Under the pieces are notes generated by a model. It was not told the origin of the DNA, made no database searches, and saw only the letters and a list, made by a program, of their open reading frames with translations. From assembly GCA_963775295.1 (NCBI GenBank), contig CAVZIK010000006.1, positions 1,364,001-1,428,000 of the forward strand: a stretch of DNA of 64,000 nucleotides, given 5' to 3'. The stretch is from JAMDEO01 sp963775295. Lineage in GTDB: Bacteria > Actinomycetota > Thermoleophilia > RBG-16-64-13. A program made the translations under genes and the position numbers. Positions 17,717 to 27,801 of the stretch are shown here, one piece after another. Positions within the stretch are counted from its first letter, which is position 1. Each line of letters starts with the position of its first letter.

Positions 17717-17740
17717 AAGGGGCGCCTTGCGGCGCCCCTT
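17717..17740 (-). terminator. Terminator-like hairpin after second binding protein gene
   Basis: Stem AAGGGGCGCC / GGCGCCCCTT with loop TTGC; 49 bases past the stop of the gene at 17790. It also separates the two paralogs, so each may be transcribed on its own. Confidence 0.5.
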
Positions 17741-17789
17741 TCGATCTTCCGGTGTCCTTCGCCGAGGGCGAGGGCAGATGGTTCGACTA

Positions 17790-19256
17790 TTAAGTGATGG
17801 GCAGCGGCTTGGCCGGTTGAATCGTGGAATCGATCATATAAGGAGCGGCAGCTTTGTCGATAGGCACCGAGTCGAACTTCCACTTGCCACCTTGCTCGAG
17901 CCACTGAGAACCGCCGAGGCCATGGTCGTAGACGTTCTTGGTCTTGTGCCCGGGACCAGCCGGCCAGTCGGCGGGCCCGGTTCCTGTCGCGGCGATGATC
18001 GGAGCGGTGAAGTCGATGGGCCCGATGATGCTGTCGAGCTTCATCGTGGAGATAGCTGCGAGGACGGCGTCCTTGCTCTTCGGATCGGTGGCGTTCTTGA
18101 GGCCGTAGATCGCCATCTCGCCACAGACATAGTGCAGCAACGGAGCCGTCTGCTCCGTGTTCTTCTTGGCCTCGAAGTCGTCGGCCAGTTGAGCACAGGT
18201 TTCCCCGGTGAGAGAGGACGTCCACGGGAAGGTGCGGTGCCACCACAACTCGGTCATGAGGCCATTGGCGACGTCGCCCAAGGCTTCAACTGACTGCGGG
18301 AACAGGATAGCCTTGCCCACCAGGCAGGCCTTGGGCGTGAACCCTTGCTGAGCCGCGGCCTTCCAGAAGTTGGTGAAGTCAGGCGGAATCATGTTGCCCA
18401 TGATCAGTTCGACCCCACCCTTTTTGAAGGCGGTGATCTGCGCCGTGAAGTCTTCGCTACCTGCCTGGAAGTTGGACGGTTGAACGATGGTGTAGCCCTT
18501 GGCCTTCATGTAGCCTGGGGCATTGGCGGAGAAGAAGTTGCCATCGGCAGTGTTGTCGTACATGCAACCGATGACCTTGTTGCTCGTCAATTGAGCGTAG
18601 CAGGACTCGTTGATGGCGAAGAAGTCCTCCGCGCCAAAGAAGGCGTGGTACGACCACGTATATTCCTTATTCTGGCCCAAGTAGGTCTGCCACGGGCAGT
18701 CGGTGGAGACCACTGGGCAGCCACTGGCTTCGCATTGCTCGACGACCGGGGTCACGGTGTCTGGAGTAGAGGCCACCATCATGATGTCCACGGCGCTGTT
18801 ATTGATGAGGTCGCCGGCTACCTGAGCAGCCCGGTTGGAGTCGGACTGGCTGTCCTGGACCTCTATGGTGACTGGGTGTTTCTTGTTGTCACCGCAGACG
18901 AGCCCATCGGCGAGCGCCTCTTTCCAGCGGTCGACGCAGTAGTTGTCGGGGACGCCAAAGGAAGCAAGGCCACCCGTAAGGGGCGTCACAAAGCCCATTT
19001 TTAGCGGGTCGCCTGCTTCGACCGCAACGCTGACTGTGGTCGTGGAGCCGGCCGGCGCCGCACTGGTCGTGGTTCCCGATGGAGCCGCCGTTGTTGTGGT
19101 CGTCTCCTCGGTGCCACCGCAGGCCGCCAGAGCACCGCCGAGGCCGGCGCCAAGGCCGACCGCTGCGCCGGCGATTCCTGCTATCTTCAGAAAATCGCGC
19201 CGACTGACAGACTTGCTTATGATGGATTCTTTTTCTTCGTTCGGACTATCGGACAT
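17790..19256 (-). CDS. Tat-exported lipoprotein substrate-binding protein, LivK-like (paralog 2)
   Basis: 488 residues from ATG 19256, with GGGGG 9 bases upstream; a longer frame to 19340 is not coding. Same plan as paralog 1: SRRDFLK, lipobox ALAAC, Thr-rich linker, then the LivK-type fold (MGFVTPLTGGLASFGVPDNY, VQDSQSDSNRAAQVAGDLIN). Extra Cys residues are seen in the second lobe (YVCGEMAIYG, QCEASGCPV) that paralog 1 lacks. Same direction and only 201 bases from paralog 1, so a tandem duplication. The ligand is unknown. Confidence 0.88.
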   Translation of the reverse strand: MSDSPNEEKESIISKSVSRRDFLKIAGIAGAAVGLGAGLGGALAACGGTEETTTTTAAPSGTTTSAAPAGSTTTVSVAVEAGDPLKMGFVTPLTGGLASFGVPDNYCVDRWKEALADGLVCGDNKKHPVTIEVQDSQSDSNRAAQVAGDLINNSAVDIMMVASTPDTVTPVVEQCEASGCPVVSTDCPWQTYLGQNKEYTWSYHAFFGAEDFFAINESCYAQLTSNKVIGCMYDNTADGNFFSANAPGYMKAKGYTIVQPSNFQAGSEDFTAQITAFKKGGVELIMGNMIPPDFTNFWKAAAQQGFTPKACLVGKAILFPQSVEALGDVANGLMTELWWHRTFPWTSSLTGETCAQLADDFEAKKNTEQTAPLLHYVCGEMAIYGLKNATDPKSKDAVLAAISTMKLDSIIGPIDFTAPIIAATGTGPADWPAGPGHKTKNVYDHGLGGSQWLEQGGKWKFDSVPIDKAAAPYMIDSTIQPAKPLPIT

Positions 19257-19727
19257 TGCTAACCCCCGTTGCTTGTCATAATACGGAACACGCGCCCCAA
19301 ACGCCGACCGGACCGCTGTTCCTCCGCCCAAACAACCCACTCCGCTGCTCTGCGGAGCGTCGTCCTCCTTTCGCTGATGCTCGCAGCCCTGTTTACCACA
19401 GGCAAGATTAGCAGCTGGATGCGCCCCGGTATAGTGTTTCCGCGGGTTTGAGACTCCATCACTGGGTGCCTGATAGCCCCCTGAGCCGCCTTGTCATCTC
19501 AGCGTGCGCAGGTGAGTTCGTATTCTGACTTTCCGGACACTTTTGTCGTGAACCAGCGGCTACGGTGCGAATGAGCTATTGCTCTTTGGCTTCCGGCCCG
19601 TTCGTTCTTCTGCGAAGGGAGCAGGCCGCGACTCAGCGTAAGCCGGGAGGTGGCGGCGGGGGAGAGACGAGGTTCAATCTGCGGCTTTTCGGGGTACTCT
19701 GTGACAGTCGATCACAACGGAGGGACG
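19257..19727. other. Intergenic region, upstream of paralog 2
   Basis: 471 bases with no convincing gene on either strand. It must hold the promoter of the binding protein at 17790-19256 (minus) and of the small gene at 19728 (plus). No clear palindrome was seen. Confidence 0.5.
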
Positions 19728-19976
19728 ATGAACGCATACGATGTCATGCACGAGTGGGACCGGGTGGCCGGAAATCCCCCGCGTTCTGATGAGGATCTCG
19801 ACAGGGAGGTTCCCGCGTCTCTCGCCAGCGCCGACTACGCGGATTGGAAGGCGCGCCTGGAAGCCCGGGAGGTGGCCGCCATCCGCGAAGGCCTCAAGTG
19901 CTGGGGCCTGCCGATCGGCCCACTCGGGGCGTTCGAGATCGACGCTGATATCGAGTACATCGAGCGACCGGACTGA
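19728..19976 (+). CDS. Hypothetical small acidic protein
   Basis: 82 residues starting MNAYDVMHEWDRVAG. The ATG at 19728 has GGAGGG 4 bases upstream; an in-frame ATG at 19650 has none. Acidic, helical pattern (DEDLDREVPASLASADYADWKARLEAREVAAIREGLK), no membrane segment, no known domain. Confidence 0.5.
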   Translation: MNAYDVMHEWDRVAGNPPRSDEDLDREVPASLASADYADWKARLEAREVAAIREGLKCWGLPIGPLGAFEIDADIEYIERPD

Positions 19977-20228
19977 GGTGTCTTCCGACAAGCGCGTGCT
20001 CCTCTGTTTGAACAGGGGCGCTCCGAGCGATCACCGACCTGGGAAGGCTGATAACGCTTCGCGCCCCGTGCGCGGCCTGATGTCGGTGAGCGTAGCCTGC
20101 GTGGGCAAAGAGGCGGAGGCCGTTCGCGCGGTCGATCGGGCTCGCCACGTCCGTGCGTGGGTCGCTGTCCCTGGGGCCTGCACGCGAAGAAGAAAGCCAG
20201 CGAGCAGCAGCGACTGAGGGAGCCAGAT

Positions 20229-20582
20229 ATGCGATGGGAATATCGGACCACCGTTTTCTACGCGAGGGCCAACGACCCCGAGACCAGGGCCTATCTGAGA
20301 TCAGTGTGGCCTACGTGGGAGCCACCGCAGCATGCGCCGCAAGCGCTCATCCCCAAACTGAATGACTATGGGGCGGAGGGTTGGGAGCTTGTGAACATCC
20401 AGCCCGTGTTTTTGGATGACCGCGCAGATGTTCTCATCCATGGAGGACCAAAGCCTCCCGAAGACGCTATCACCGGTATGATCAAGGCTAAGGCAAGGAT
20501 CCCTTCAAGCGCCCCGGGCTCAGAGCCAACGAGGTATACCAATGCCTACTTCTGCGCATTCAAGCGGGCGTTGGACTCGTAG
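20229..20582 (+). CDS. DUF4177-like protein
   Basis: 117 residues. WEYRTTVFYAR at the start and LNDYGAEGWELVNIQPV in the middle are the two halves of the DUF4177 motif (a small beta-alpha fold of unknown role). Between them is an unusually long insert (PETRAYLRSVWPTWEPP). The C-terminus YTNAYFCAFKRALDS gives the last strand. Not in an operon with the following gene, which is convergent. Confidence 0.6.
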   Translation: MRWEYRTTVFYARANDPETRAYLRSVWPTWEPPQHAPQALIPKLNDYGAEGWELVNIQPVFLDDRADVLIHGGPKPPEDAITGMIKAKARIPSSAPGSEPTRYTNAYFCAFKRALDS

Positions 20583-20655
20583 AGTCAAAGGCTCCGTCTG
20601 ATTCTGGCGAAACGTTCTGAGGCGACTCGGAGAGGGTCGCGCCACTGGCAAAGCC

Positions 20656-23600
20656 TCACCGCCAACCGGCAAAAGCGTCCTTTGCCGCTCGGGTGAGGCG
20701 CGCTCTGCGCCGCTCCCCCACCGCGCCCAGTGTTATCAGGGCGCCGCCTACTATGGCCACGATCGCAACGACGCCGGGAATAGCCGAGAGGTGAGACGAG
20801 GTCAGCCAGAAGGCCGCCAGCACGACTCCACCCAACCCGAAGCCAAAGTAGACGCGAACCCGGAATCCGACGCCCGACGCAACGATTGCGGCCGCAAGGA
20901 AGATAAGCCACATGGCGTGGCCCGTGCTCGAGAGACTGATTCCTGAGGCCACCATGAGCAGCGCCGGGCCACCCAACCCGACCAAGAGGGCAACGATGTC
21001 GATCGCCATCGCGGCGTGACGGTATCTCTTCCTTTGCGCCAGGCGCCAGGCGAGCACGCCGCACCAGACGGCCACTACCGCGAAGTAGGCCTCAGACACG
21101 TCTACATCGGCCGCCCGAAGAAACATAAGCAGACCCGCCAGCAAGACGACGGCACCGGCGGCGAGCCCCCACTTGGTGTGCATTGAACGCGACCATCCGG
21201 CGCAGTACGCCGCCAGGGTGCAGAGAAGGGTCGCCAGGCTCCAGTCTCCCCCGGAAAGCCAGGCCGGAGGCGTCGAGTTAAACTGGGCGACGGCGGTCGC
21301 AACGAGTAGGCTTGTCGGGGCCAGCAATCCGGCCAGGGCGAGCGACCGGCTGGCGCTCGGTCGCGGCTCATGCCGGCCATGGCGAACGATCGTGGGGGCG
21401 AGCATCAAGGCCGCGGCTACGATCGCGACGGCCGTGCTCACCCATGGGCTGGCGCCGGTCCATGACTCCAGACTGCAGACGGCTCCGAAGGCGACAAAAG
21501 CGGAGAGACCGGCGAGCGCCGGCAGCCCGAGCAGCGACGGTCCGGCGAGAGCGGCAGCCAGCCCCGCGAGCGCGAGGGTCGCCGACCAAGATGCAAAGGA
21601 CGCGCCGATAACGCCGGCCGCGGCTGTGACGGCGGCTCCCAGCGACCACCACAGGCGCCACTCCACTCTGTGGCGAAGGGCAAGCGGAGCGAGGGCCAAC
21701 ACGGCCCCGGCGACGGCGGTTGCCAAACCGGCGGCCGCATGACTCGACGCGCTCCAAACAAACAAGCCGGCCGCGGCCGCGAGTGCGGCCGAGGCGGCCG
21801 GCAGGTAGTGTGGCCGGCCAAAACGAGCGGTCTCGGCGCACCACGCCAGGCCTGCCATCGCCAGCACAGCGCCGGAAGCGAGACCGTGCCCGCCGTGGCT
21901 GCTGAGGGCGACGCCAAGGACCAGGGCGACAAGAAAGCCCGACGTGGCGATCCACATCGCCTCCACCACCGCCTCCGGACAGCCGAGGTGGTGATGGACC
22001 GGCCGCCGGACGTGCGACCAGATGAAGCCGGCGACGAAGACCGCCGCAGCGATTAAGGGGACAGAAGCGTCCGGACGCGCCCAGCGTTCGACGACGATGG
22101 CCAGGTAGAGGGAGAGTGTGTAGGCGACGATGGCGGGGGCCACATTGCCCACCGGCGCCGATGGGCCACGCTCCTCCTCGATATAGCCGGAGCCTTCCAC
22201 ATGCCAGCGGGCTGTACCCGCGATCAGCCACACAATAAGGGCCAGGCCGCAAATAAACGACGGGCTTGCTGGGCGCTGCAGGTTCCGCCAAGAGAGCTCG
22301 ACAGCAGGCACAACGCCGACCCCCGCACCGGCCATCAGCAGCCAGGCCTCGACACCAAAGACACGGCGTAGGTCGTGAGCTCCGCTCCAGCGCGAAACTG
22401 GATCGATGGTTCTCCGCACCCAAAGGCTTACGAGCAGGCAGAAAAGGCCGACAAGCAGTTCCGTGCCGAGCACCAAGGCGGCCTTGTTCCAGCCGTCCAA
22501 TCCGAAGGCATGCGCGATGACCACGGGAAGTTCGAGCGCAAGCAGTGCACCACCGGCCAGCACCCGGGCGTGGCCGCCGCGCCACCAGGTGAAAGCAAGG
22601 ATGGAAAGCGCAGAGCCAAGCCCTGCCGCGGCTGTCCAATCGGGTGCGCCTTGCCCTACCGCTACTAGAGCCCAGACAACCAGCGGCACGAGGACCAGGG
22701 CGGAGGTCTCACGGGCAACCCTGCCATGGACGCGGGTCCACACCTGGAAGACGACCGAGCCGACGACGGCCACGGCCAAGGCCATTCCGAGCTGCGTTAC
22801 CGTAGGGTAGTGACTGATTGGAATAAGAGCGGCCACCACGGCGAGCGCGGCGCATGCGGCACCGGCGTAGGCCGGCCAGTTCGCCCATTCGGATGATGAG
22901 CGGGGGCGGTCGATGAGATAGGTGGTCGCAGCTGCGACTGCGAGGGCGAGCAGGCTTGCCGTTGCGAGGGCAGGTCTCTGCGCCAGCGTTGCAGCGACAA
23001 CCAGGCCTGCGGCCAGGGAGGGGGCGGTCCACCAGGTGCGGGATCGTGCCTCACCACGACGCAGCGCGGCCGGCAGCGGTGCAAGGACGAGTGTCGCGAT
23101 GGCGGTCGCAAGGCCCGCCGTCGCCCGGCCGCTGATGGCCAGCACCGCCAGGTAGATCGTCGCCGAGGCGGCAATGGATGCGGCGATAACGAAGGCCTGC
23201 TCGTGGAAGCGCCGTGCCTCCAGCCCCCACAAAGCGGCCGCTAGGGCGGCAAGCAGCACATACCCAAGGCCCGGGGCTGCTGAGCCTGCGAGCGTGGGGG
23301 CCACGGCGAAAACGAAAGATCCGACGGTGGAAAGGCCGAATGTCCAGGCGGCCACCCCTGAGGGCATGTATGTAAGCCGGCGAATGTCGAGGGTGCGGGA
23401 GTGGGACCACCCGGCCGCGAGGCCGAGCATAACGAACGAGTACCACACGTGGCCCGCACTCGGCGCGATCCAGTGTAGCGCGAGAGCGGCGGCGAACTGC
23501 GAGTAGGCATATCCGACGAGACCCGCAGTGGTCAGTAGAGCCATGATCGGCTTTGCGGCGACTGCAGCGCTCGTCCGTTCGACCCTGCTGCGCACGGCCG

Positions 23601-25248
23601 TCGAAATCAGCCAGGCGGTCGCGGCCTCGGCCGCCAGCAGTGTAAGCGCAGCGCTGGACGGCAGCTCGCCGCCCATGAGGGGCTCGGCCGAGCGCAGGGC
23701 CACGACCTGCAGCACCGATGCGCCGAAGAGGGCCAGCCAGCCGCCGGCGTGCAAGACCCGGCATGTATGTCGCATGTCCTTTCCGAAACTGCGCCGAGCC
23801 ATCCCCGGCACCAAGGACCCCGCCGCAACGGCAATAGTTCCCAATCCCAGCCACGACGCGACGGCGCCGATCCAGGGGCCGGTGCCGCCGTGGCCTAGTA
23901 GCCCCGGCATGGCGGGCGCGGCCAGCAAGGTTACCAGTCCGACAGTGGCACGAAGGGTACCTCCGCGCCATGCACTGAGGAGCAGGCATGCGACGGCGGC
24001 CACCACCATGACCACGACGGCCGGCCAGACGGGCCCGGTGTTCGGCAGAGAAAGAAAGGCCAAGAGCAGCGGCAGGAGTGCCACCACCGACGCCTCCCGT
24101 ACCCAGGGTGCGTCAACGATCCTCTGAAGTTCGAAGGCCGCGCTGGCGGTCACGGCGATTGTCAGCCCCGCAATGACGGCGCTCCAGCCCGGGTCGAGAA
24201 GGACGCCGACGATGCCCACGACGGCAGCGCCGGCGGCAAGTGCGGGACCCGTGAGGCCGAGGATCTGACCGATCGACTGAGCGGCGCCTCGGTGTACGCG
24301 AGAGGCGGCCAGCGTCCATATAAGGCCCACGGTCGTCAAGATGGCGGCCCGAGCACCGAGCGGCCAGGAGAGAGCCGTGCCGAGCAACCACCACCAAGCG
24401 ATCTGTGCGATGGCTCCACTAGCGGCAAAGAGCTTCGCGCGCAACCGCAGGCCCATCTCCCAGTGCACAGCGGACCCGATGGCGAACAGGAGCGTCCACC
24501 ACCACAAGCTGTGCAGACCGGCGGCGGATAGCAGCAGCCACCCGTCTACCAAGAGAAGCGCGGCGCCGACGGCGAGCAGGCTGATGCCGACAACGGCCAA
24601 GCGGCGGAGTAGCCAAAGGCCCCCGCCGTAGAAGCCTGCCGTTAGGGCTACAAGGATGCCCAACCGGATACCTGCCGCGAGACCGGGCCAGGCGTAGATG
24701 GCAAACCCGGCGGCGGCCGCGACGACCAGCAAGGCGCCGGCGAGGGCTACCCAAGCGGTCCAGGGCACCCTCCGCGCCATCGCTGCGATGCGCGACGGCG
24801 GACGAGGCGCCCTCGGTATCGACGTCGGGACCGGCTGGGATGCCAGGCGGGCAGGCGCTGGGCGGGCGGAGGACCCGAACGGCCCTACCTCGCCGTCACG
24901 GGCGGGTGCGGGTCGTGTGGTTATCTCGGGTGAGGTAGTCGCAGGTGTCGATTCCGCCTCCTCGGAGGGGTCGAGGCCGAGCTCGTGAGCCCGATCCAAA
25001 TATCGCCGAGTTAGGAGAAGGTACGCGTTACCCGGTAGCTCTCCCCTGTCCTGCGCCTGATCCAGCGCTTCGAGGAGGTAGTCGATCTTGGCGAGCTCGC
25101 CAGTTTGCAGGGCTTCGCCTTCGGAGCGAATTCTCGCGATCAACTCCGCGCGAGCCTGTTTCCGTTCCAGCCAGCAGGCGGCGCCACACTTGGGGCAGTG
25201 CAGGTAACGTCCCTGGACCTCAGTGCCGCACACCGGGCAGTCGATCAT
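20656..25248 (-). CDS. Giant polytopic membrane protein, SCO7613 C-terminal-domain type
   Basis: 1530 residues. The N-terminus has a zinc ribbon (CPVCG at 4-8, CPKCG at 18-22), followed by a helical, charged part with EGEALQTGELAKIDYLLEALDQAQDRGELP, and from about residue 160 to the end some 35-40 hydrophobic helices rich in Ala/Leu/Val/Gly. This is the plan of actinobacterial proteins annotated SCO7613 C-terminal domain-containing membrane protein; their function is not known. Repeated WxLA/WRxG-type helices suggest internal duplication. It has the highest GC of the window. It stands alone; the start is ATG 25248. Confidence 0.75.
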   Translation of the reverse strand: MIDCPVCGTEVQGRYLHCPKCGAACWLERKQARAELIARIRSEGEALQTGELAKIDYLLEALDQAQDRGELPGNAYLLLTRRYLDRAHELGLDPSEEAESTPATTSPEITTRPAPARDGEVGPFGSSARPAPARLASQPVPTSIPRAPRPPSRIAAMARRVPWTAWVALAGALLVVAAAAGFAIYAWPGLAAGIRLGILVALTAGFYGGGLWLLRRLAVVGISLLAVGAALLLVDGWLLLSAAGLHSLWWWTLLFAIGSAVHWEMGLRLRAKLFAASGAIAQIAWWWLLGTALSWPLGARAAILTTVGLIWTLAASRVHRGAAQSIGQILGLTGPALAAGAAVVGIVGVLLDPGWSAVIAGLTIAVTASAAFELQRIVDAPWVREASVVALLPLLLAFLSLPNTGPVWPAVVVMVVAAVACLLLSAWRGGTLRATVGLVTLLAAPAMPGLLGHGGTGPWIGAVASWLGLGTIAVAAGSLVPGMARRSFGKDMRHTCRVLHAGGWLALFGASVLQVVALRSAEPLMGGELPSSAALTLLAAEAATAWLISTAVRSRVERTSAAVAAKPIMALLTTAGLVGYAYSQFAAALALHWIAPSAGHVWYSFVMLGLAAGWSHSRTLDIRRLTYMPSGVAAWTFGLSTVGSFVFAVAPTLAGSAAPGLGYVLLAALAAALWGLEARRFHEQAFVIAASIAASATIYLAVLAISGRATAGLATAIATLVLAPLPAALRRGEARSRTWWTAPSLAAGLVVAATLAQRPALATASLLALAVAAATTYLIDRPRSSSEWANWPAYAGAACAALAVVAALIPISHYPTVTQLGMALAVAVVGSVVFQVWTRVHGRVARETSALVLVPLVVWALVAVGQGAPDWTAAAGLGSALSILAFTWWRGGHARVLAGGALLALELPVVIAHAFGLDGWNKAALVLGTELLVGLFCLLVSLWVRRTIDPVSRWSGAHDLRRVFGVEAWLLMAGAGVGVVPAVELSWRNLQRPASPSFICGLALIVWLIAGTARWHVEGSGYIEEERGPSAPVGNVAPAIVAYTLSLYLAIVVERWARPDASVPLIAAAVFVAGFIWSHVRRPVHHHLGCPEAVVEAMWIATSGFLVALVLGVALSSHGGHGLASGAVLAMAGLAWCAETARFGRPHYLPAASAALAAAAGLFVWSASSHAAAGLATAVAGAVLALAPLALRHRVEWRLWWSLGAAVTAAAGVIGASFASWSATLALAGLAAALAGPSLLGLPALAGLSAFVAFGAVCSLESWTGASPWVSTAVAIVAAALMLAPTIVRHGRHEPRPSASRSLALAGLLAPTSLLVATAVAQFNSTPPAWLSGGDWSLATLLCTLAAYCAGWSRSMHTKWGLAAGAVVLLAGLLMFLRAADVDVSEAYFAVVAVWCGVLAWRLAQRKRYRHAAMAIDIVALLVGLGGPALLMVASGISLSSTGHAMWLIFLAAAIVASGVGFRVRVYFGFGLGGVVLAAFWLTSSHLSAIPGVVAIVAIVGGALITLGAVGERRRARLTRAAKDAFAGWR

Positions 25249-25749
25249 GGAACCCCCACCTAGGTGAACCGAGACGGCGGACGGGATGCCGCGCGCAGTC
25301 GTCGCTCACGAGCAACCGCTGATTCTTAACATCGTATCGTATCGGGTGTTTCGCCGGCCAACGAGGGGAGCGCCGGGTGAAACTCGACAGCCCGGTGGGG
25401 TGCGGGGATCGACTCCGCCTCGCAACTACTGGTTTCCAAAGGAACCGCGGATGACGTGGTCCCACGGTCCAGCCGGGAAGTTCCTTTTGTCAGGAAAGCG
25501 ATGGATCTGTCATATTGGCCGCAGTAACGACTCCGTTGTCAAGATGGACGTAGGCCCTGGCGGTCGAATTGGGAGGCGGCCGAAAGGACGAAACCACGGC
25601 TGCCAAGACATGCCGCCCGGCACGATGGAGCGTCCTCGGTCGCGCAAATAGCGCTGTTATTTGCCCTCGTTGCGTTCTTCCTTCGTCCGCGGTGATCGTG
25701 TCCTAATAGCGCAGAGTCATTCTTCAACAGCCTGTTAGGTAGGTATTCA
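25249..25749. other. Intergenic region
   Basis: 501 bases without a convincing gene. A stretch at 25408-25445 (GACTCCGCCTCGCAACTACT) resembles one at 33577-33610, upstream of the lipoprotein gene there; the meaning is unknown. Confidence 0.4.
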
Positions 25750-26277
25750 ATGGCCCCCAATCCTTTGCTAACGAAATGCAGCTCTCTCCTGGAGGACGAG
25801 AACCTGCAAGGCCCTATCTTGGATCTGGCTTGTGGCAGCGGGGAGAATGGTCTCTTTTTGGCCGGCTTGAGCTTGCCGGTCGTTCTCGCAGATCGGTCCC
25901 GGGAAGCACTGGAACTCGCCCGACGGTCGGCACAGGAGCGGGGACTCAGGGTGCAGTTCTGGGAGGTTGATCTGGAAACCCCCGGAAATCCTCTCCAAGA
26001 GGAATATTACCGGGCGATTCTGGTCTTCCACTACCTGTACCGGCCGCTCATCCCCTGTTTGCGAAAAGCAATCCGCGAGGGGGGAATCCTCATCTATGAG
26101 ACCTTTACACACGAGCAGCCCAAGTTCGGGCACCCCCGCAATCCCGCCTATCTGCTGCAACCTGGAGAGCTGGCAGACTGGTTTCAGGACTGGCAAGTCA
26201 TCCACTATTTTGAAGGTCTTTTGGACAACCCTCGAAGAGCCATGGCCCAGGTTGTCTGCCGAAAGCCCAACGAGTAA
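25750..26277 (+). CDS. SAM-dependent methyltransferase (class I)
   Basis: 175 residues. Motif I is LDLACGSGENGLFLA (25-39), the acidic end of strand 2 is ADRS, motif post-II is EVDLE, and motif IV is AILVFHYLYRPL, where homologues carry NFLHR; the end has GILIYETFTHEQPKFGHP, as in TehB-like enzymes. Class I Rossmann fold methyltransferase of the TehB/tellurite type; substrate unknown. Shorter than the usual 190-200 because the N-terminal helix is missing. GC is somewhat lower than in its neighbours, a sign of possible transfer. Confidence 0.75.
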   Translation: MAPNPLLTKCSSLLEDENLQGPILDLACGSGENGLFLAGLSLPVVLADRSREALELARRSAQERGLRVQFWEVDLETPGNPLQEEYYRAILVFHYLYRPLIPCLRKAIREGGILIYETFTHEQPKFGHPRNPAYLLQPGELADWFQDWQVIHYFEGLLDNPRRAMAQVVCRKPNE

Positions 26278-26351
26278 GAAGCGCCGCAGGTGCCACTTCG
26301 GCGCGAGGGGCCAGGGGGTTGGGGAGATATCCGACCAACCTCTCTGCAAGT

Positions 26352-27578
26352 TCAGCCGCCGACGTGCCTTCCATACAGCGCGTAGTACAGGAGGAGACAT
26401 CCAGCTGCGACGATCGCTACAGCCACATACATGCCCCTGTAGCCGGCGAATGGGATAACGATGCCCCACAGTAGGGGGCCGACACCAAATCCCATGTCCA
26501 AGAACATAAGGCGTGTCGAGGCGGCCAGCCCCATGCGGTGCTGGGAAGTGATCTTGACCGTGATCGCTTGGCCGCTGGACTGCAAGGCTCCGAAGCCGAG
26601 ACCCATGGCGGCTGCGGCCAGCAAGAGCACGTAGCCGAGACGCGCTTGGCTGAAGATCGCCAAGCTGGCCGCAAAGATGAGAAACGCGGGGTACATGACC
26701 GAGTTCTCGCCCTTGACGTCAAACCGTCGTCCGACGAACGGTCTGGTCACGAAAATGGCCAGGGCAAATACGATGAAGAACAGGCTGGCTGCGCCTGTCA
26801 GCCGAATCTCCTCCGAATACAGCGCAAGAAACGAGACGACGCTCGCATAGCAGAGATACGTGATCAGCAAAGTAAGCGAGATGGGGACCACGCGAGGTTC
26901 GATGAGGTTGCTGAGCTTGAATCCCTTGGCATCTTTCACCTGCTCCTCAGTCAACTCCAGCTCGCCTACGGACAGGAGCGGGAGCATCACCACACCGATC
27001 GCCGAGGCGATCGAGCAGGCGATGATGACGGAATTGAAGCCGTGGTGCTGGATCAGAAACAGGCCGATGAAGGGCCCGATAGCAACTGCCATCGTCGAGC
27101 CGAGTGTGAAGTAGCCGATGCCTTCACCGTATCGTTCTCTCGGCACCACGCCGGCTACGATCGTGCCGGTGGCCACGGTGGTGACGCCGAAAGCCGCGCC
27201 ATGAAGAAAGCGGATGAGGAGCAGGACAGCAGTGCTGTTGACTGCGAAGTACAGCAGTGTCATGACGAGGCTCATAAGGGCTCCGGCATAGAGCGTCCTT
27301 GTCTGGCCTACCGGGTGGATCCATTTGCCGGAGAGAGGGCGGGTCACTAGTCCGCCGATGACGAAGATGCTTGCCGCGAACCCGGCCAGCGCGGTAGAGG
27401 TGCCGAATCGCTCAGTAGCGAATTTCGATACGACCGTCATGAGAAGGTAGAAATTCATGGAAATCAGGAAAAGCTCCAGCGTGATGATCGCGAAGCTCCT
27501 GGTCCACAACTTCTGCCTGGTCACCCTGCTCGCGTCTCCGCTACTCAAGAACTTGTTGATGCGATCTCCCTTATACAA
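26352..27578 (-). CDS. MFS transporter (12 helices)
   Basis: 408 residues with 12 membrane helices. The loop after helix 2 reads GGLVTRPLSGKWIHPVGQTRT, a variant of motif A, and after helix 8 TRPFVGRRFDVKG, its repeat. No regulatory or substrate-binding domain. Substrate unknown; the family subgroup resembles the small-drug or sugar exporters annotated only as MFS. It begins with ATG 27578 after a basic leader (MYKGDRINKFLSSG). Confidence 0.85.
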   Translation of the reverse strand: MYKGDRINKFLSSGDASRVTRQKLWTRSFAIITLELFLISMNFYLLMTVVSKFATERFGTSTALAGFAASIFVIGGLVTRPLSGKWIHPVGQTRTLYAGALMSLVMTLLYFAVNSTAVLLLIRFLHGAAFGVTTVATGTIVAGVVPRERYGEGIGYFTLGSTMAVAIGPFIGLFLIQHHGFNSVIIACSIASAIGVVMLPLLSVGELELTEEQVKDAKGFKLSNLIEPRVVPISLTLLITYLCYASVVSFLALYSEEIRLTGAASLFFIVFALAIFVTRPFVGRRFDVKGENSVMYPAFLIFAASLAIFSQARLGYVLLLAAAAMGLGFGALQSSGQAITVKITSQHRMGLAASTRLMFLDMGFGVGPLLWGIVIPFAGYRGMYVAVAIVAAGCLLLYYALYGRHVGG

Positions 27579-27740
27579 TCTCCGCCGTCTGCGGCTTGGT
27601 CATGAAGACGGCGCGCTGGTAGCCAGCTCAGCCCGCGGTTGCCTCCCAGCCCAGCTTCTCACTTTCGGGGCTTGGAAGTGAGCTCCCCATTCACGAAAGA
27701 AGCGGCTCGAAGACGTCCGCGGCACTGAGCGTGCCAAACG

Positions 27741-27775
27741 GCGCGGCGGTCCGGGGAGACCCCGGACCGCCGCGC
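27741..27775 (-). terminator. Terminator hairpin after third binding protein
   Basis: Perfect 16-bp stem GCGCGGCGGTCCGGGG / CCCCGGACCGCCGCGC with a 3-base loop, 27 bases past the stop codon at 27802. Very stable; the T tract is poor. Confidence 0.7.
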
Positions 27776-27801
27776 AAAGAAGTCGATCTGTATGTGACGC
27801 T

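Noticed and set aside
21368..22639. 423-residue frame inside the giant membrane protein gene
   Set aside because: Arg-rich shadow in a second frame on the same strand; the hydrophobic frame is clearly the coding one.
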